DNA from: Pelistega europaea
GTDB lineage: Bacteria > Pseudomonadota > Gammaproteobacteria > Burkholderiales > Burkholderiaceae_B
Length of the DNA stretch: 64,000 nt
Direction: 5' to 3'
NCBI RefSeq assembly: GCF_013133775.1
Contig: NZ_JABGBO010000006.1
Span: 1 to 64,000 of the forward strand
Part shown: positions 45,641 through 56,196 of the stretch, piece by piece
Position numbering within the stretch: position 1 is the stretch's first letter
How the letters are laid out: every line of letters begins with the position of its first letter
Made by a program: the position numbers and the translations under genes
The notes under the pieces: model-generated
Databases searched by the model: none
Told to the model about the DNA's origin: nothing
What the model saw: the letters and a program-made list of their open reading frames with translations, nothing else

Positions 45641-46555
45641 TTAATAACGAGCGTCTTTAGGTTTCTTGCCATTTGGCCAGTCATTGACTTTGCCTGGAAA
45701 GTCTGGACGTGGTTGGTGAGTAAAGTATTCAGCAATATCTACCGCATCTTGGTCAGATAAACCACCTTGTCCCCATAGACCATCGTGTTTTACCCCCATA
45801 GGCATCCCTGTTTTAAGGAAAGCAGCTGCCTTGTAGGTACGTGCCATACCAGCACCAATGTTAAACGAGTGATCACCCCAAAGAGGAGGGAAAGCGATAG
45901 TGCCGGTGCTATCACGTTTGCCCTCGCCATTGATGCCATGACATACAGCACAGTTTTTCTCATAGAGTGCTTGTCCACGTACAGGGTCTGCCACTAATTT
46001 AGTATCAATAGGATAGGCATTTTTAATGGCAACTTTTTGGCCTTTAGGCACACCTTGACCCAACCATTTCATATAGGCAATCATTGCTTTCATTTCTTTG
46101 CCTTCTGGATCAATAGGTTTGCCGTTCATAGAACGTTGGAAGCAGCCATTAATACGTTGTACCAAGTTGACCTCACGACCTGCACGAGGGTTCATCATAG
46201 GGTAGGAATTGTAAGTGTTAATATAAGGAGCTGCTTCAGCCACCTTACCGCCAGAGATATGGCAACTATTACAGTTAATATCATCCCCTACATTGTCAGG
46301 CAAAAGACGTTTGGTTTCAGTCAATAGGCGAGCCCCATAGCGAATTTCTTCTGCATTGGGTTCTTTATCAATTTCCGTATCTTGCGGTACTGTATAAACA
46401 CCAACCTTGACCTTTTTGCCGTCTTTCATCTCAATAATAGGGTGTTGGACGGGTTTGGCTTCGGTAAGTTTCGTGTCATCATTACAAGCAGTAAGACCTG
46501 CACCAACACCAAAACAGCTGAGAATCAATAATGAAGTGCGAATGCGTTTATTCAT
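45641..46555 (-). CDS. Diheme cytochrome c lipoprotein, thiosulfate dehydrogenase (TsdA)-like
   Basis: The 304-residue product has a lipoprotein signal peptide (LTAC, Cys24) and two heme motifs, CNSCH (95-99) and CAVCH (202-206). Between them is RINGCFQRSMNGKPI, which matches the TsdA segment that supplies the unusual cysteine axial ligand of the catalytic heme (here C138), and the C-terminal part has PPLWGDHSFNIGAGMART and AAAFLKTGMPMG. TsdA oxidises thiosulfate to tetrathionate, or runs in reverse. Lipid anchoring differs from the soluble reference enzymes. The start at ATG 46555 has AGGAG six bases upstream and overlaps the stop of the triheme gene by eight bases, so the two are translationally coupled. 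Confidence 0.85.
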   Translation of the reverse strand: MNKRIRTSLLILSCFGVGAGLTACNDDTKLTEAKPVQHPIIEMKDGKKVKVGVYTVPQDTEIDKEPNAEEIRYGARLLTETKRLLPDNVGDDINCNSCHISGGKVAEAAPYINTYNSYPMMNPRAGREVNLVQRINGCFQRSMNGKPIDPEGKEMKAMIAYMKWLGQGVPKGQKVAIKNAYPIDTKLVADPVRGQALYEKNCAVCHGINGEGKRDSTGTIAFPPLWGDHSFNIGAGMARTYKAAAFLKTGMPMGVKHDGLWGQGGLSDQDAVDIAEYFTHQPRPDFPGKVNDWPNGKKPKDARY

Positions 46556-47918
46556 GGTCATCTCCTGTCAATGGTTTGCCGTCAGTGCCTAGATTAGGTG
46601 CTTTGCCATTAACAAAATGGCGGATATGAGCAACTTCTTGTGGGGTCACGGCAGGTGCTTGGTTATTCCAACTATTACGTATAAAGGTGAGTACCTCTGC
46701 GATATCCATATCGCTAAGTTGTTTGAAGCCTGGCATCACAAATGCATGGCTATCATGTGAGGTGTGTGCCATCTTGCCACCTTCTAGGGTGATTTGAATA
46801 GTGGATGATGGGTTATTAGCAGTAACTGCACTATTTTTGTTGAGTGCAGGGAAAATACGAGGCATACCGTTGCCGTCAGAGCGGTGGCAGACCATACAGT
46901 ATTCGCTGTACAGTATGGCACCACGGCTAGTGTATTTACCTGCAAGTAAATCGGCAGTCGTGGTATCTTCCTTGGCTGCTAGCTTCTCGTTTTTATCTGG
47001 AGAAGGAGAGAGTGACTTAAGATAAGAAGACATGGCATTGATATCTTCAGGTGTCATGTATTGGGTGCTATGCTCTACCACATCTGCCATTGCACCAAAT
47101 GCTGCGGTAATATCAGTACGCCCACTACTGAAGAACTCGTTAAGCTCTTCCACAGTCCACTTACCTAAACCGCGATCTTCACCACGAAGACTCTTGGCAC
47201 GCCAGCCATCAATGACGGCACCGCTGAGATAGAGTTTACCGTCATCAGAAAGTGCTTTTTCTTGATAGGCAATGCCACGTGGTGTATGACAGGCGCCACA
47301 GTGTCCTGGACCCTCAACGAGGTATTTACCGCGATTGAGTAATTGATCGCCACTCTTGTCTGCCTCAAATGAGCGAGAGGGAGCAAATAACATTTGCCAG
47401 TAGGCTAAAGGCCAACGCCAGTTTGCTACAGGGGGGAGTGTCGAGTCAGCATTGGCTTGTTTGACAGGTTCAACACCATGCATAAAATAAGCGTACAACG
47501 CTTTCATATCCTCTTCAGGCATGATAGTGTATGAGGGATACGGCATGGCAGGATAAAGCGGTGTGCCATCTGCACGAACGCCATGTTGTACGGCATTTTT
47601 AAAATCAGCAAAGCTATAATTACCAATACCTGTTTCTTTATCAGGTGTAATATTGGTGCTGTAGATTGCTCCTAATGGAGTCTGCATAGATAAGCCCCCG
47701 GCCATTGCTTTACCGCCGGGAGCGGTATGACAGGCGTAGCAGTCAGCAGTGCGGGCGACATACTCGCCTTGTTTAATCAAGTCAGCTTGATTTGTGCTAT
47801 CTAGGGTGATGGTGCTATTACTTGAGTCTACTCGGCTGTTCGTAACGACCTTTGCTCCTCCGTAAGCCAGCCCAAAAAGGACTACCACGGCTATAGCGGT
47901 TTTTGTGAACGTCTTCAT
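46548..47918 (-). CDS. Membrane-anchored triheme cytochrome c (alcohol dehydrogenase cytochrome subunit-like)
   Basis: The 456-residue product has one N-terminal transmembrane or uncleaved signal segment (AIAVVVLFGLAYGGAKVV) and three heme motifs: CYACH (60-64), CGACH (207-211) and CMVCH (341-345). Each heme domain has the typical pattern of the AdhB/gluconate dehydrogenase cytochrome family (GEYVARTADCYACHT, GKYLVEGPGHCGACHTPRG). In those enzymes the subunit passes electrons to ubiquinone. Here no dehydrogenase flavin or PQQ subunit is adjacent; the partner is the TsdA-like lipoprotein, with overlapping stop and start. I infer that it receives electrons from that protein. Confidence 0.87.
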   Translation of the reverse strand: MKTFTKTAIAVVVLFGLAYGGAKVVTNSRVDSSNSTITLDSTNQADLIKQGEYVARTADCYACHTAPGGKAMAGGLSMQTPLGAIYSTNITPDKETGIGNYSFADFKNAVQHGVRADGTPLYPAMPYPSYTIMPEEDMKALYAYFMHGVEPVKQANADSTLPPVANWRWPLAYWQMLFAPSRSFEADKSGDQLLNRGKYLVEGPGHCGACHTPRGIAYQEKALSDDGKLYLSGAVIDGWRAKSLRGEDRGLGKWTVEELNEFFSSGRTDITAAFGAMADVVEHSTQYMTPEDINAMSSYLKSLSPSPDKNEKLAAKEDTTTADLLAGKYTSRGAILYSEYCMVCHRSDGNGMPRIFPALNKNSAVTANNPSSTIQITLEGGKMAHTSHDSHAFVMPGFKQLSDMDIAEVLTFIRNSWNNQAPAVTPQEVAHIRHFVNGKAPNLGTDGKPLTGDDHE

Positions 47919-48127
47919 AAATAACCTCTCTTTGGGAATGGTTTTCTATTACTTATAGTAACATACTTATTACTTTTAGATATGAAAATCCCAATTATTT
48001 ACTCGGACTTGATACTTCTGTAAAATTTTTAAAGGCTTTTGCAAGCTTGTTTTTTATAGGTACTGATATTGTCATACTTTGGACTCCTTGCTGTCCAAAT
48101 TTTCCGTACCAGTACAAAAAGGTAGAA
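47919..48127. other. Intergenic region upstream of the cytochrome pair
   Basis: AT-rich non-coding DNA that must carry the promoter of the minus-strand cytochrome genes. No boxes or palindromes I can defend. Confidence 0.35.
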
Positions 48128-48160
48128 AATAAAAAAGCCCAATCACAATGGATAGGGCTC
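48128..48160 (-). terminator. Terminator of the initiator tRNA gene
   Basis: On the minus strand GAGCCC ... GGGCT is followed by TTTTTTATTTT (plus-strand stem parts 48136-48140 and 48155-48159). It lies 22 bases after the tRNA 3' end. Confidence 0.75.
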
Positions 48161-48181
48161 AACAATACGGATGCTTTAAAT

Positions 48182-48258
<77 letters not shown>

Positions 48259-48270
48259 TCAGAAAAAATA

Positions 48271-48299
48271 ATTATAATACTAATGTTATAATAATGCAA
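48271..48299 (-). promoter_or_regulatory. Sigma-70 promoter of tRNA-fMet
   Basis: On the minus strand TTGCAT (48299-48294), a 17-base spacer and TATAAT (48276-48271) form a near-consensus promoter 13 bases before the tRNA. Confidence 0.85.
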
Positions 48300-48334
48300 G
48301 TACCTACAAAACCTTTTTATGGTTGGAATCACAA

Positions 48335-49141
48335 ATGATGGACGAATTACTCTTAAAAAAAATCTTAGAAACGACGCTATTATGTGCACATGAACCTATG
48401 AAGGTCGGTGAATTGTCAAAGCTTTTTAGCGAGACAGATGATGTGACTTCTGATGCAATAAAACAACAATTAGCAAATTTACAGAGCGAATGGAGCGAGA
48501 AAGGGTTAGAATTAACGGAACTTGCGGGTGGGTGGCGTTTTCAAAGTCGCCCAGAGATGCAAAAATATCTTGAGCGCTTAAATCCTGAAAAGCCTCCTAA
48601 GTACTCTCGTGCAGTGATGGAGACGCTTGCGATTATTGCGTGGCGGCAACCAGTAACACGTGGTGATATTGAGGATATTCGTGGGGTGTCTGTGTCTTCT
48701 CAAATTATCAAAACGCTAGAAGACAGAGATTGGATTGAGGTAATCGGCCATAGAGAGGGGCCAGGTCGTCCAGCATTGTTTGGCACTACTAAGCATTTTC
48801 TTAATGATATGGGGCTTAAGTCTTTAGCAGAGTTGCCTGCCATTGAGACGGATGCAGAATTACTAGCCTCCAATGATGCAGAATTGGCACAGTTGTTTCA
48901 AGAGCAATCAGCACAGCTAAAGTTGCCTCATGAACAAACAGAAAATGTCCTTGTGAAGTCCGATGAATCCTCAGAAAAGGAACAAGATGTTGTATCTACT
49001 ACGGCAGTTGAGACTATATCTGCTGAAGTGGTTGATGTCGCTTCAAATGGGGAGTCTGCTTCTGGTATAGCAGAGGAAGCAGTTTCTGATGAGGTGGCAG
49101 ATACAAATGCCAATTTAGAGGACCAAGAAGTGCGCAAGTAG
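48335..49141 (+). CDS. scpB: Segregation and condensation protein B
   Basis: The 268-residue protein has the two winged-helix domains of ScpB, with VMETLAIIAWRQPVTRGDIE and IRGVSVSSQIIKTLEDRDWI, then GHREGPGRPALFGTTKHFLN. ScpB acts with ScpA and SMC in chromosome condensation. The C-terminal third (about 190-268) is acidic and low-complexity, as in other betaproteobacteria. A TTG at 48323 opens the frame; ATG 48335 is a more likely start. It precedes rluB by 102 bases; scpA is not in the window. Confidence 0.93.
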   Translation: MMDELLLKKILETTLLCAHEPMKVGELSKLFSETDDVTSDAIKQQLANLQSEWSEKGLELTELAGGWRFQSRPEMQKYLERLNPEKPPKYSRAVMETLAIIAWRQPVTRGDIEDIRGVSVSSQIIKTLEDRDWIEVIGHREGPGRPALFGTTKHFLNDMGLKSLAELPAIETDAELLASNDAELAQLFQEQSAQLKLPHEQTENVLVKSDESSEKEQDVVSTTAVETISAEVVDVASNGESASGIAEEAVSDEVADTNANLEDQEVRK

Positions 49142-49243
49142 GGGATTGCAGAGTAAGTTAATCGTAGATACTACTACATCACTTGATGAGTAGTGTGTGA
49201 ATATTAATTAGCCATCGTTCTTGGCACAAAGGCTATACAGACC

Positions 49244-50878
49244 ATGATGAACGAGAATTCAGAAAATTCAGATTATTTAGGACAAACACCAGTTCAAGAG
49301 GCTCCCAAGCGAGGTAGAAAGTTGCGCACTCCGTTTCGTCGACGTCGTGCTGATGCTGTAGATAGAACAACGACAGTTGACAAGAATGAGACTGCGACTG
49401 AAGGGGGTTCTGTGCTACCTCAACGGCGTACGCGTAAAAAAGTGCAAGAGGTATTGCCCCCTAGTATTGAAAATAACGAGGGTGTTGATGCGGCGGTGCC
49501 AGCTAAGCGTCGTACACGCAAAAAAGTGACAGAGAATGATGTATCCTCTCCAGTAGAAGAGGCGGTGCTAGCTGATGCCACTCCTGTTAAAAAACGTGTG
49601 CGTCGAAAGACGGAGGGTAGGTCAACAGTAACTCAAGCGATGGATGAGGGCTTGCTTGATGATGTTTCTTTGGTAGACGATGCTGAGTTGTCCGAGCAAG
49701 AGCAGAAACAAGTATTTTCTTATCTTGATAAGCAAAATGACAAACTTGAAAAACGTTTGGGTAAGTATTTGAGTTCAGATACTATCCGTCCCAAGCTGCA
49801 CAAAGTCTTGGCTGATGCAGGTGTTGGTTCTCGCAGAGATATGGAAGAATTGATTCTGCAAGGGCGTGTTTCTGTTAATGGCGAGCCTGCGCATATTGGG
49901 CAGCGAGTTGGCATCAGCGATGTGGTGCGAGTGAATGGGCGTCTCGTGGCTCGTCCTAAGGCAGACCGTCCTCCGCGGGTTATTCTATACCATAAACCTG
50001 CGGGTGAAATTGTGACTATGGATGATCCAGAAAATCGAGCTACGGTTTTTGCTCGTTTACCCAAGATGCGTACTGGTAAATGGGTGTCTGTTGGTCGTCT
50101 AGATTTAAATACCGAGGGTCTGCTCATCTTTACTACATCAGGTGATTTGGCAAACCGTTTAATGCATCCACGTTATGGTAGCGAGCGCGAATATGCAGTG
50201 CGGGTGTTGGGTGAAATGACTGAAGAACAACGCCAGCAACTCCTTCAAGGGGTAATGCTTGATGATGGCATGGCAGCATTTGGCTGTCTGGATTATATTG
50301 GTGGCGAAGGAAGTAACCGCTGGTATCGTGTAACTATCCAGGAAGGGCGTAATCGTGAAGTGCGTCGTATGTTTGAAGCAGTAGGATTGCTAGTTAGTCG
50401 TTTGATTCGCTCTCGCTTTGGGGATATTTCTTTACCCCGTAACTTACGTCGTGGACGTTGGGAAGAATTGGATTCTGACTTGGTATTGGCACTTATGGAG
50501 CGTTTGGGTTTAATCAAGGCAGCGCCATCAGAGGAGCCAAAGACAAGAGGGCGTCGTCGTTCTTCTTCTCGTCAACCTGCAAACATTTCACATGACAATG
50601 CGATGCCTCCAGGGTTTGAGAATGCGGTAGATGTAATAGCGGACTTTAGTATCCATTCCTTGGCAGCAGGGCGTGCAGATAAACCTACTAAAACTAGAGG
50701 TAAGTCTTCAGGAAGAGCGACTCGTGAAGTAAAGTCTACTACACGTACTCCTCGCTCTGTGGCAGCTCGTACTGCTCGTAAATCAGTGAAGGGGCGTGAT
50801 GATAGGCAGCCTCGTGGCATGAAGGCGCATGAATCGCAACTGGGTGTGTTAACGGGGCGTTCACGTAAATCTCGCTAA
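49244..50878 (+). CDS. rluB: 23S rRNA pseudouridine synthase RluB
   Basis: Modifies U2605 of 23S rRNA. The 544-residue protein has an S4 domain ([35 protein letters not shown]) and the RsuA-family catalytic core with [20 protein letters not shown] (catalytic Asp), [14 protein letters not shown] and [17 protein letters not shown]- and C-terminal extensions are basic and low-complexity. The N-terminus carries three variants of an RRTRKKV motif, the C-terminus ends in arginine/serine-rich sequence ([19 protein letters not shown]). These tails may help bind pre-rRNA. scpB-rluB is a common pair. Confidence 0.94.
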   Translation: MMNENSENSDYLGQTPVQEAPKRGRKLRTPFRRRRADAVDRTTTVDKNETATEGGSVLPQRRTRKKVQEVLPPSIENNEGVDAAVPAKRRTRKKVTENDVSSPVEEAVLADATPVKKRVRRKTEGRSTVTQAMDEGLLDDVSLVDDAELSEQEQKQVFSYLDKQNDKLEKRLGKYLSSDTIRPKLHKVLADAGVGSRRDMEELILQGRVSVNGEPAHIGQRVGISDVVRVNGRLVARPKADRPPRVILYHKPAGEIVTMDDPENRATVFARLPKMRTGKWVSVGRLDLNTEGLLIFTTSGDLANRLMHPRYGSEREYAVRVLGEMTEEQRQQLLQGVMLDDGMAAFGCLDYIGGEGSNRWYRVTIQEGRNREVRRMFEAVGLLVSRLIRSRFGDISLPRNLRRGRWEELDSDLVLALMERLGLIKAAPSEEPKTRGRRRSSSRQPANISHDNAMPPGFENAVDVIADFSIHSLAAGRADKPTKTRGKSSGRATREVKSTTRTPRSVAARTARKSVKGRDDRQPRGMKAHESQLGVLTGRSRKSR

Positions 50879-51030
50879 TTACTAGATGTGGCAAAGATTA
50901 ATTGCTCATGCATGTACTGATGGTGTGAGATGTTTTTTTGAGGCTAATCTTCTGCTTCACAGTGGATAAACAAAATGTAGGGATAATTGTTGTTTTAGGT
51001 GTAAAAGACGAGAGTAGTTTCGCCAATTTC

Positions 51031-51059
51031 TTGATACTTAAGCAATTTTCTGCTATACT
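51031..51059 (+). promoter_or_regulatory. Sigma-70 promoter of the rimP-nusA operon
   Basis: TTGATA (51031-51036), 17 bases, then TATACT (51054-51059), preceded by TG at -15/-14 (TGCTATACT). Start near 51066. Confidence 0.8.
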
Positions 51060-51172
51060 TAGCGAGTTATCCCATACATGGTATGGCACTTTTAATGATG
51101 GAATTGTGGTTAATCATGCGTTTTGTGGTTTTACCAGTGCATGGATAAGATTAACCCCAGTTTTTAAAATAG

Positions 51173-51198
51173 TGGGCTTCTTTAGCCCATTTTTTTTT
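51173..51198 (+). terminator. Intrinsic terminator (attenuator) just before rimP
   Basis: TGGGCT-tcttt-AGCCCA followed by nine T residues, ending ten bases before the rimP ATG. In this place it can only block entry to the operon, so it looks like an attenuator. Confidence 0.85.
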
Positions 51199-51207
51199 AA
51201 TGTTTTT

Positions 51208-51678
51208 ATGTCTGATTTATATATATTAACTCAACAGGCGATAGCGGGGCTTGATGTAGAGCTTGTCGATGTAGAGCGAGCTGCATTGGGTTTATTGCGC
51301 GTGACAATTGATAAAGTCGGTGGTGTCAATATCGAAGATTGTGAGCAGGTGTCACGCTTGCTATCGCGTGTGTACGAGGTCGAGAATATCGACTACAAAC
51401 GATTAGAGGTGGGTTCTCCTGGTGTGGATCGCCCCTTGCGTACTCTAGCAGATTTTTTGCGTTTTGCTGGAGAGCGCGTTGAAGTTAAATTGCGTACACC
51501 TATTGATAACCGCAAGGTATTCAGCGGTGTTTTATCCCTTAAAGAAGGGCAGGATAAGGTTTTCTGCCTAACGTTCGATGTTAAAAAGAACGAGTCTCAA
51601 GTGATTGAATTTGCCTATGAGGATGTAGACAAAGCTAAACTTGATCCCGTTTTGGATTTCAAAGGTAAAAAGAAATGA
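51208..51678 (+). CDS. rimP: Ribosome maturation factor RimP
   Basis: The 156-residue protein assists 30S assembly. It has [20 protein letters not shown], the conserved [40 protein letters not shown], and the C-terminal SH3-like domain ([11 protein letters not shown]). The frame is open from 50938, but ATG 51208 gives the family start. No Shine-Dalgarno is present: the ATG follows the U-tract of the attenuator directly. The stop overlaps nusA by four bases (ATGA). Confidence 0.94.
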   Translation: MSDLYILTQQAIAGLDVELVDVERAALGLLRVTIDKVGGVNIEDCEQVSRLLSRVYEVENIDYKRLEVGSPGVDRPLRTLADFLRFAGERVEVKLRTPIDNRKVFSGVLSLKEGQDKVFCLTFDVKKNESQVIEFAYEDVDKAKLDPVLDFKGKKK

Positions 51679-53147
51679 GTCGTGAAATTCTCCATTTTGT
51701 TGATGCACTTGCACACGAAAAAAATGTACCAGCAGAAGTGGTGTTTAGTGCCTTAGAGGGTGCTTTAGCATCGGCGATGAAAAAGCGTTTTAAAGAAGAT
51801 GCTGATATTATCGTAAAGATTAATCGCCAAACAGGTGAGCATAGTGGTAAGCGTCGTTGGTTAGTGGTGCCTGATGAGGCAGGTTTACAAGAGCCAGAAC
51901 GTCAAGAGTTGCTTTCAGATGCACGTGATGTGAATCCTGATGTGCAGGTGGGTGAATATATCGAACAAGATCTTGAGATTGAGGATTTTGGACGTATTGG
52001 TGCTCAGGTCGCCAAGCAAGCCATCTTGCAACGTATCCGTGATGCAGAAAGAGAGCAACTGCTTAATGAGTTTCTTGAGCGAGGGGATTCTATCGTGTCA
52101 GGTACCATTAAGCGCATGGATAAAGGTGATGCTATTGTTGAAATTGGCAAGGTGGAAGCTCGTCTACCACGCTCAGCGATGATTCCCAAAGAAAATCTTC
52201 GTACTGGAGACCGTGTACGTGCATGGGTGGCGGATGTGAACCATAATCTTCGTGGTCAACAAGTGATTCTTTCTCGTACTGCACCAGAATTCATCAAAGC
52301 ATTATTTGAATACGAAGTTCCAGAGATTGAACAAGGCTTGCTAGAGATTAAAGCAGCGGCTCGAGATCCTGGTATCCGTGCCAAGATTGCGGTAGTTGCT
52401 TATGACAAGCGTATTGACCCTATCGGAACCTGCGTGGGTATGCGTGGTTCACGTGTCAGTGCAGTTCGCAATGAACTAGCTGGAGAGCAAGTGGATATCG
52501 TACTTTGGTCTGATGTGCCAGCAGAATTTGTGATTGCAGCATTAGCACCAGCACAAGTAGAGTCTATTGTGGTCGAGGAAGACAAGAAAACAATGGATGT
52601 TGTTGTTGATGAAGAAAACCTTGCGAAAGCTATTGGTAGTCGAGGTCAAAATGTACGCCTTGCGACTGAATTGACTGGCTGGACTATCAATATTATGACT
52701 GCAGAAGAGAGCCAACATCGCAAAGATGAAGAAAACGCTCAATTACTTCAACTTTTTGAAGAAAAATTGGATGTGGATTCAGAAGTGGCAGCAGTACTTA
52801 TCGAAGAGGGCTTTAGTGGTCTTGAAGAGGTGGCATATGTGCCTGAACAAGAGCTTCTTGATATTGATGGCTTCGATGAGGAGTTAGTAGCTGAACTACG
52901 TAGTCGAGCACGTGCGGCTCTATTAACCGAGGCGATTGCTCGTGAAGAGGCTGTTGGTCAAGCGCAAGACCTTGTAGGCTTAGAAGGGCTTGATGCCGAT
53001 AAGATTACTAAACTTGTTCAGGCTGACGTTAAGACAAGAGATGATTTGGCAGAATTAGCGAGTGATGAGTTAGCTGAAATCTTGGGTATTTCAGAAGACG
53101 ATGCTGGTCAAATTATTCTTAAGGCACGTGCTCATTGGTTTGAGTAA
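51675..53147 (+). CDS. nusA: Transcription termination/antitermination factor NusA
   Basis: The 490-residue protein has the N-terminal RNA polymerase-binding domain ([20 protein letters not shown]), an S1 domain ([20 protein letters not shown]), two KH domains ([37 protein letters not shown]) and C-terminal acidic repeats with helix-hairpin-helix character ([38 protein letters not shown]). It modulates pausing and intrinsic termination, and so may act on its own leader attenuator. Confidence 0.97.
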   Translation: MSREILHFVDALAHEKNVPAEVVFSALEGALASAMKKRFKEDADIIVKINRQTGEHSGKRRWLVVPDEAGLQEPERQELLSDARDVNPDVQVGEYIEQDLEIEDFGRIGAQVAKQAILQRIRDAEREQLLNEFLERGDSIVSGTIKRMDKGDAIVEIGKVEARLPRSAMIPKENLRTGDRVRAWVADVNHNLRGQQVILSRTAPEFIKALFEYEVPEIEQGLLEIKAAARDPGIRAKIAVVAYDKRIDPIGTCVGMRGSRVSAVRNELAGEQVDIVLWSDVPAEFVIAALAPAQVESIVVEEDKKTMDVVVDEENLAKAIGSRGQNVRLATELTGWTINIMTAEESQHRKDEENAQLLQLFEEKLDVDSEVAAVLIEEGFSGLEEVAYVPEQELLDIDGFDEELVAELRSRARAALLTEAIAREEAVGQAQDLVGLEGLDADKITKLVQADVKTRDDLAELASDELAEILGISEDDAGQIILKARAHWFE

Positions 53148-53198
53148 TGAGAGCGTCCATTTATTGATAAATTATTTTAGTTGTTAGAAGAGAACCGA

Positions 53199-56078
53199 AT
53201 GTCAAATACCACTGTTTCACAGTTTGCTGAAGAAATTAAACAACCCGTTGAAGACTTGCTGACTCAATTACGTCTAGCTGGCTCTGCGATTAAATCAGCA
53301 GATGATGTTGTGACGGAAGAGGATAAAGCAAAATTGCTTAAACTGCTTAAACAAGAACATGGTGCCAAGGAAAAACGTAAGATTACCCTGACACGTAAAA
53401 AAGTCTCTGAAATTCGTCAAGCCGATGGTTCTAAAGTACGAGTAGAAGAGCGTAAAAAGCGTGTAGTTGTGTCACCTGAATTGGTGAAAGCAGAGATGAA
53501 AAAAGCACAAGCTGCGGCAGCAGTGGCTAAGACAGAGGCATCAACTCAAGCGAAATCTGAGGTGAGTGCGTCTGAGACAGAGTCGGCTCCTAAGGCTGAA
53601 CCACAAGTGGCAGCCAAACCTCAGGCTGTTGTGCAACCACAAGCCAAGGTAGAGCCTGTTGTACAAGAGCCTCAGCCCAAGGTTGAGGATTCTCAAGCTG
53701 TCCAAACAGCACCAACAGTAGCTCCAGAGGTTTCGACCCCGGCACCTACTCCTAAAATTGAGGAGGCGACTAAGGTTGAAGAGGTCTCTAAACCAGTTTC
53801 CAATAAAGAAGAGGTCAAGGTAGCGGAAAAAGTAGCCGCTAAAGTGGAAAATGTTGCCAAAGCTGAGTCAACAGAAGCGGTTAAGACTACCCCTGCTGAA
53901 ACAGTGAAACCTGCGGTTAAGCCTGCTCCAAAAACTGAATCTGCTAAAAAAGCAGATAAAGCTGAGCGTGAAGATGCACGCAAAAAAGCAGAAAGTGAAG
54001 CAGCAGAGATTCGTGATTTATTACGTAAGCCAGCTAAAACCGTTAAGGCTCCTAAAGGTAATAAAAATATTGTCATGGATGATGGCGATGAGGTGGTACC
54101 TAAGAAGTCAGGTAAGAAAGAGGCGAAATCTTCTGGTAAGAAAGGTGGTGAATCAGAAAAAAACTGGAATGATGGTGGTTTGCGTAATGCCAAGAAATCT
54201 TCTAACAATGATAAGCGTAACAGTCTAAAAGATGATGAGGACGGATGGCGTGCTGGAGGTTCTCGTAATAAACACAAGAACAAGCAACAAGATCAACGTC
54301 ACCATCAACCACAAGTTGTTGAATTTATTGCACGTGAAATTCACGTGCCAGAGACTATTACTGTGGCCGAGTTGGCACATAAGATGTCAGTAAAAGCTGC
54401 TGAAGTTATTAAAAAACTTATGATGCTGGGTCAAATGGTGACAATTAACCAGCCACTTGATCAAGACACTGCGATGATTGTCGTAGAAGAGTTTGGGCAT
54501 ACTGCAGTTCAAGCTAAATTAGACGACCCAGAGGCATTCTTGGAAGAAGGAGCCGAGGTTCGCGAGGTAGAACTCTTGCCGCGTCCTCCAGTAGTAACTG
54601 TGATGGGTCACGTAGACCATGGTAAGACTTCTTTACTTGACTATATTCGTCGTACAAAAGTAGCTTCTGGTGAGGCTGGTGGTATTACGCAGCACATTGG
54701 TGCATATCGTGTGAAGACTGATGGCGGTATTGTGACTTTCCTTGATACTCCAGGGCATGAGGCGTTTACAGCGATGCGTGCACGTGGGGCACAAGCGACT
54801 GATATTGTGATTCTTGTAGTTGCTGCGGATGATGGCGTGATGCCACAAACCAAAGAAGCGATTCGCCATGCTAAGGCGGCAGGTGTTCCTATCGTTGTAG
54901 CCATCAACAAAATTGATAAACCTGAAGCTAACCCAGAGCGTGTGAAACAAGAGCTTGTTGCTGAGGAGGTTGTTCCTGAGGAATATGGCGGTGATTCTCC
55001 ATTTATTCCTGTGTCAGCTAAGACTGGTCAGGGTATTGATGAGTTACTTGAAAACGTACTTCTCCAAGCTGAAATTCTTGAGCTTAAAGCACCTGTTGAT
55101 GCTCCTGCCAAGGGGCTAGTCATTGAAGCCCGATTGGATAAAGGTCGTGGTTCAGTGGCGACAGTGCTTGTGCAATCAGGTACATTAAAACGTGGGGATG
55201 CAGTACTAGCAGGCTCTACATTTGGTCGTGTCCGTGCAATGTTGGACGAACATGGTAAGAGTGTAGAAACAGCGGGTCCTTCTTATCCTGTAGAGATTCA
55301 GGGTCTTACAGATGTACCAGCAGCAGGTGATGAAGTACAGGTATTATTAGATGAGCGTAAAGCACGTGAAATTGCGATGTTCCGTCAAGCAAAAGCACGT
55401 GATGCCGAGTTGGCACGTCGTCATGCACAGACCCTCGAAAATATGTTCCAAAATACCGAAGGTCAAAAGACCCTATCGCTTATTATCAAAACGGATGTAC
55501 AAGGTTCTCAAGAGGCCTTGGCACAATCGTTGCTTAAATTATCAGGTGATGAAGTACGCGTGCAAGTGGTTTATGCTGCCGTAGGTGGTATCTCTGAAAG
55601 TGATGTGAACTTGGCAATTGCCTCACAAGCAGTAATTATTGGCTTTAATGTTCGTGCTGACCAAAACGCCAAGAAACTTGCCGAGAATAGTGGTGTGGAT
55701 ATTCGTTACTACAACATTATTTATGATGCAGTGGATGATGTAAAAGCAGCGATGTCTGGTATGCTTGCTCCAGAAAAACGTGAGGAAATCATCGGTATGG
55801 TGGAAGTACGCGAGGTTTATCGTATTTCTCGTGTGGGTACTGTTGCAGGTTGTATGGTCACTGAAGGTATGGTTCGCCGTGACTCACAAGTTCGTCAACT
55901 ACGTAACAATGTGGTGATTTGGACGGGAGCATTAGATTCATTAAAACGCTTCAAAGATGATGTCAAAGAGGTGAAAGCTGGCTTTGATTGTGGTATTTCT
56001 CTTCGTGGTAATAACGAAATTGAAATCGGTGACCAATTTGAAGTCTTTGAAATTCGTGAGATTGCCCGTACTTTATAA
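53199..56078 (+). CDS. infB: Translation initiation factor IF-2
   Basis: The 959-residue protein positions fMet-tRNA on the 30S subunit. The N-terminal third is alanine/lysine/glutamate-rich and low-complexity, then comes the IF2_N domain ([20 protein letters not shown]) and the GTPase domain with [36 protein letters not shown] and AINKIDKP, followed by domains II-IV ending [21 protein letters not shown] 53199 preceded by AGAAGAGA is chosen over TTG 53181. 51 bases after nusA. Confidence 0.97.
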   Translation: MSNTTVSQFAEEIKQPVEDLLTQLRLAGSAIKSADDVVTEEDKAKLLKLLKQEHGAKEKRKITLTRKKVSEIRQADGSKVRVEERKKRVVVSPELVKAEMKKAQAAAAVAKTEASTQAKSEVSASETESAPKAEPQVAAKPQAVVQPQAKVEPVVQEPQPKVEDSQAVQTAPTVAPEVSTPAPTPKIEEATKVEEVSKPVSNKEEVKVAEKVAAKVENVAKAESTEAVKTTPAETVKPAVKPAPKTESAKKADKAEREDARKKAESEAAEIRDLLRKPAKTVKAPKGNKNIVMDDGDEVVPKKSGKKEAKSSGKKGGESEKNWNDGGLRNAKKSSNNDKRNSLKDDEDGWRAGGSRNKHKNKQQDQRHHQPQVVEFIAREIHVPETITVAELAHKMSVKAAEVIKKLMMLGQMVTINQPLDQDTAMIVVEEFGHTAVQAKLDDPEAFLEEGAEVREVELLPRPPVVTVMGHVDHGKTSLLDYIRRTKVASGEAGGITQHIGAYRVKTDGGIVTFLDTPGHEAFTAMRARGAQATDIVILVVAADDGVMPQTKEAIRHAKAAGVPIVVAINKIDKPEANPERVKQELVAEEVVPEEYGGDSPFIPVSAKTGQGIDELLENVLLQAEILELKAPVDAPAKGLVIEARLDKGRGSVATVLVQSGTLKRGDAVLAGSTFGRVRAMLDEHGKSVETAGPSYPVEIQGLTDVPAAGDEVQVLLDERKAREIAMFRQAKARDAELARRHAQTLENMFQNTEGQKTLSLIIKTDVQGSQEALAQSLLKLSGDEVRVQVVYAAVGGISESDVNLAIASQAVIIGFNVRADQNAKKLAENSGVDIRYYNIIYDAVDDVKAAMSGMLAPEKREEIIGMVEVREVYRISRVGTVAGCMVTEGMVRRDSQVRQLRNNVVIWTGALDSLKRFKDDVKEVKAGFDCGISLRGNNEIEIGDQFEVFEIREIARTL

Positions 56079-56196
56079 ACAAAATAGAACAAGGTGTTTC
56101 TCGAAATACATGTGAATGCTAGACTTACAGTGGAGTGAAAGTCTGAATGATTACTGCATCAAGTGTATGGCAAGTAGAAACACCAATAGCAAATAT

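Larger units (their letters stand above)
50879..51207 (+). promoter_or_regulatory. Promoter, leader and attenuator region of rimP-nusA-infB
   Basis: This 329-base gap holds a promoter (51031-51059), a roughly 142-base leader containing CCATAC-atg-GTATGG (about 51072-51086), and the terminator at 51173-51198. A long reading frame runs through it in the rimP phase, but nothing supports its translation. Confidence 0.6.

Noticed and set aside
50938-51207. N-terminal extension of RimP by 90 codons
   Set aside because: It crosses the promoter and the intrinsic terminator and has no family counterpart.
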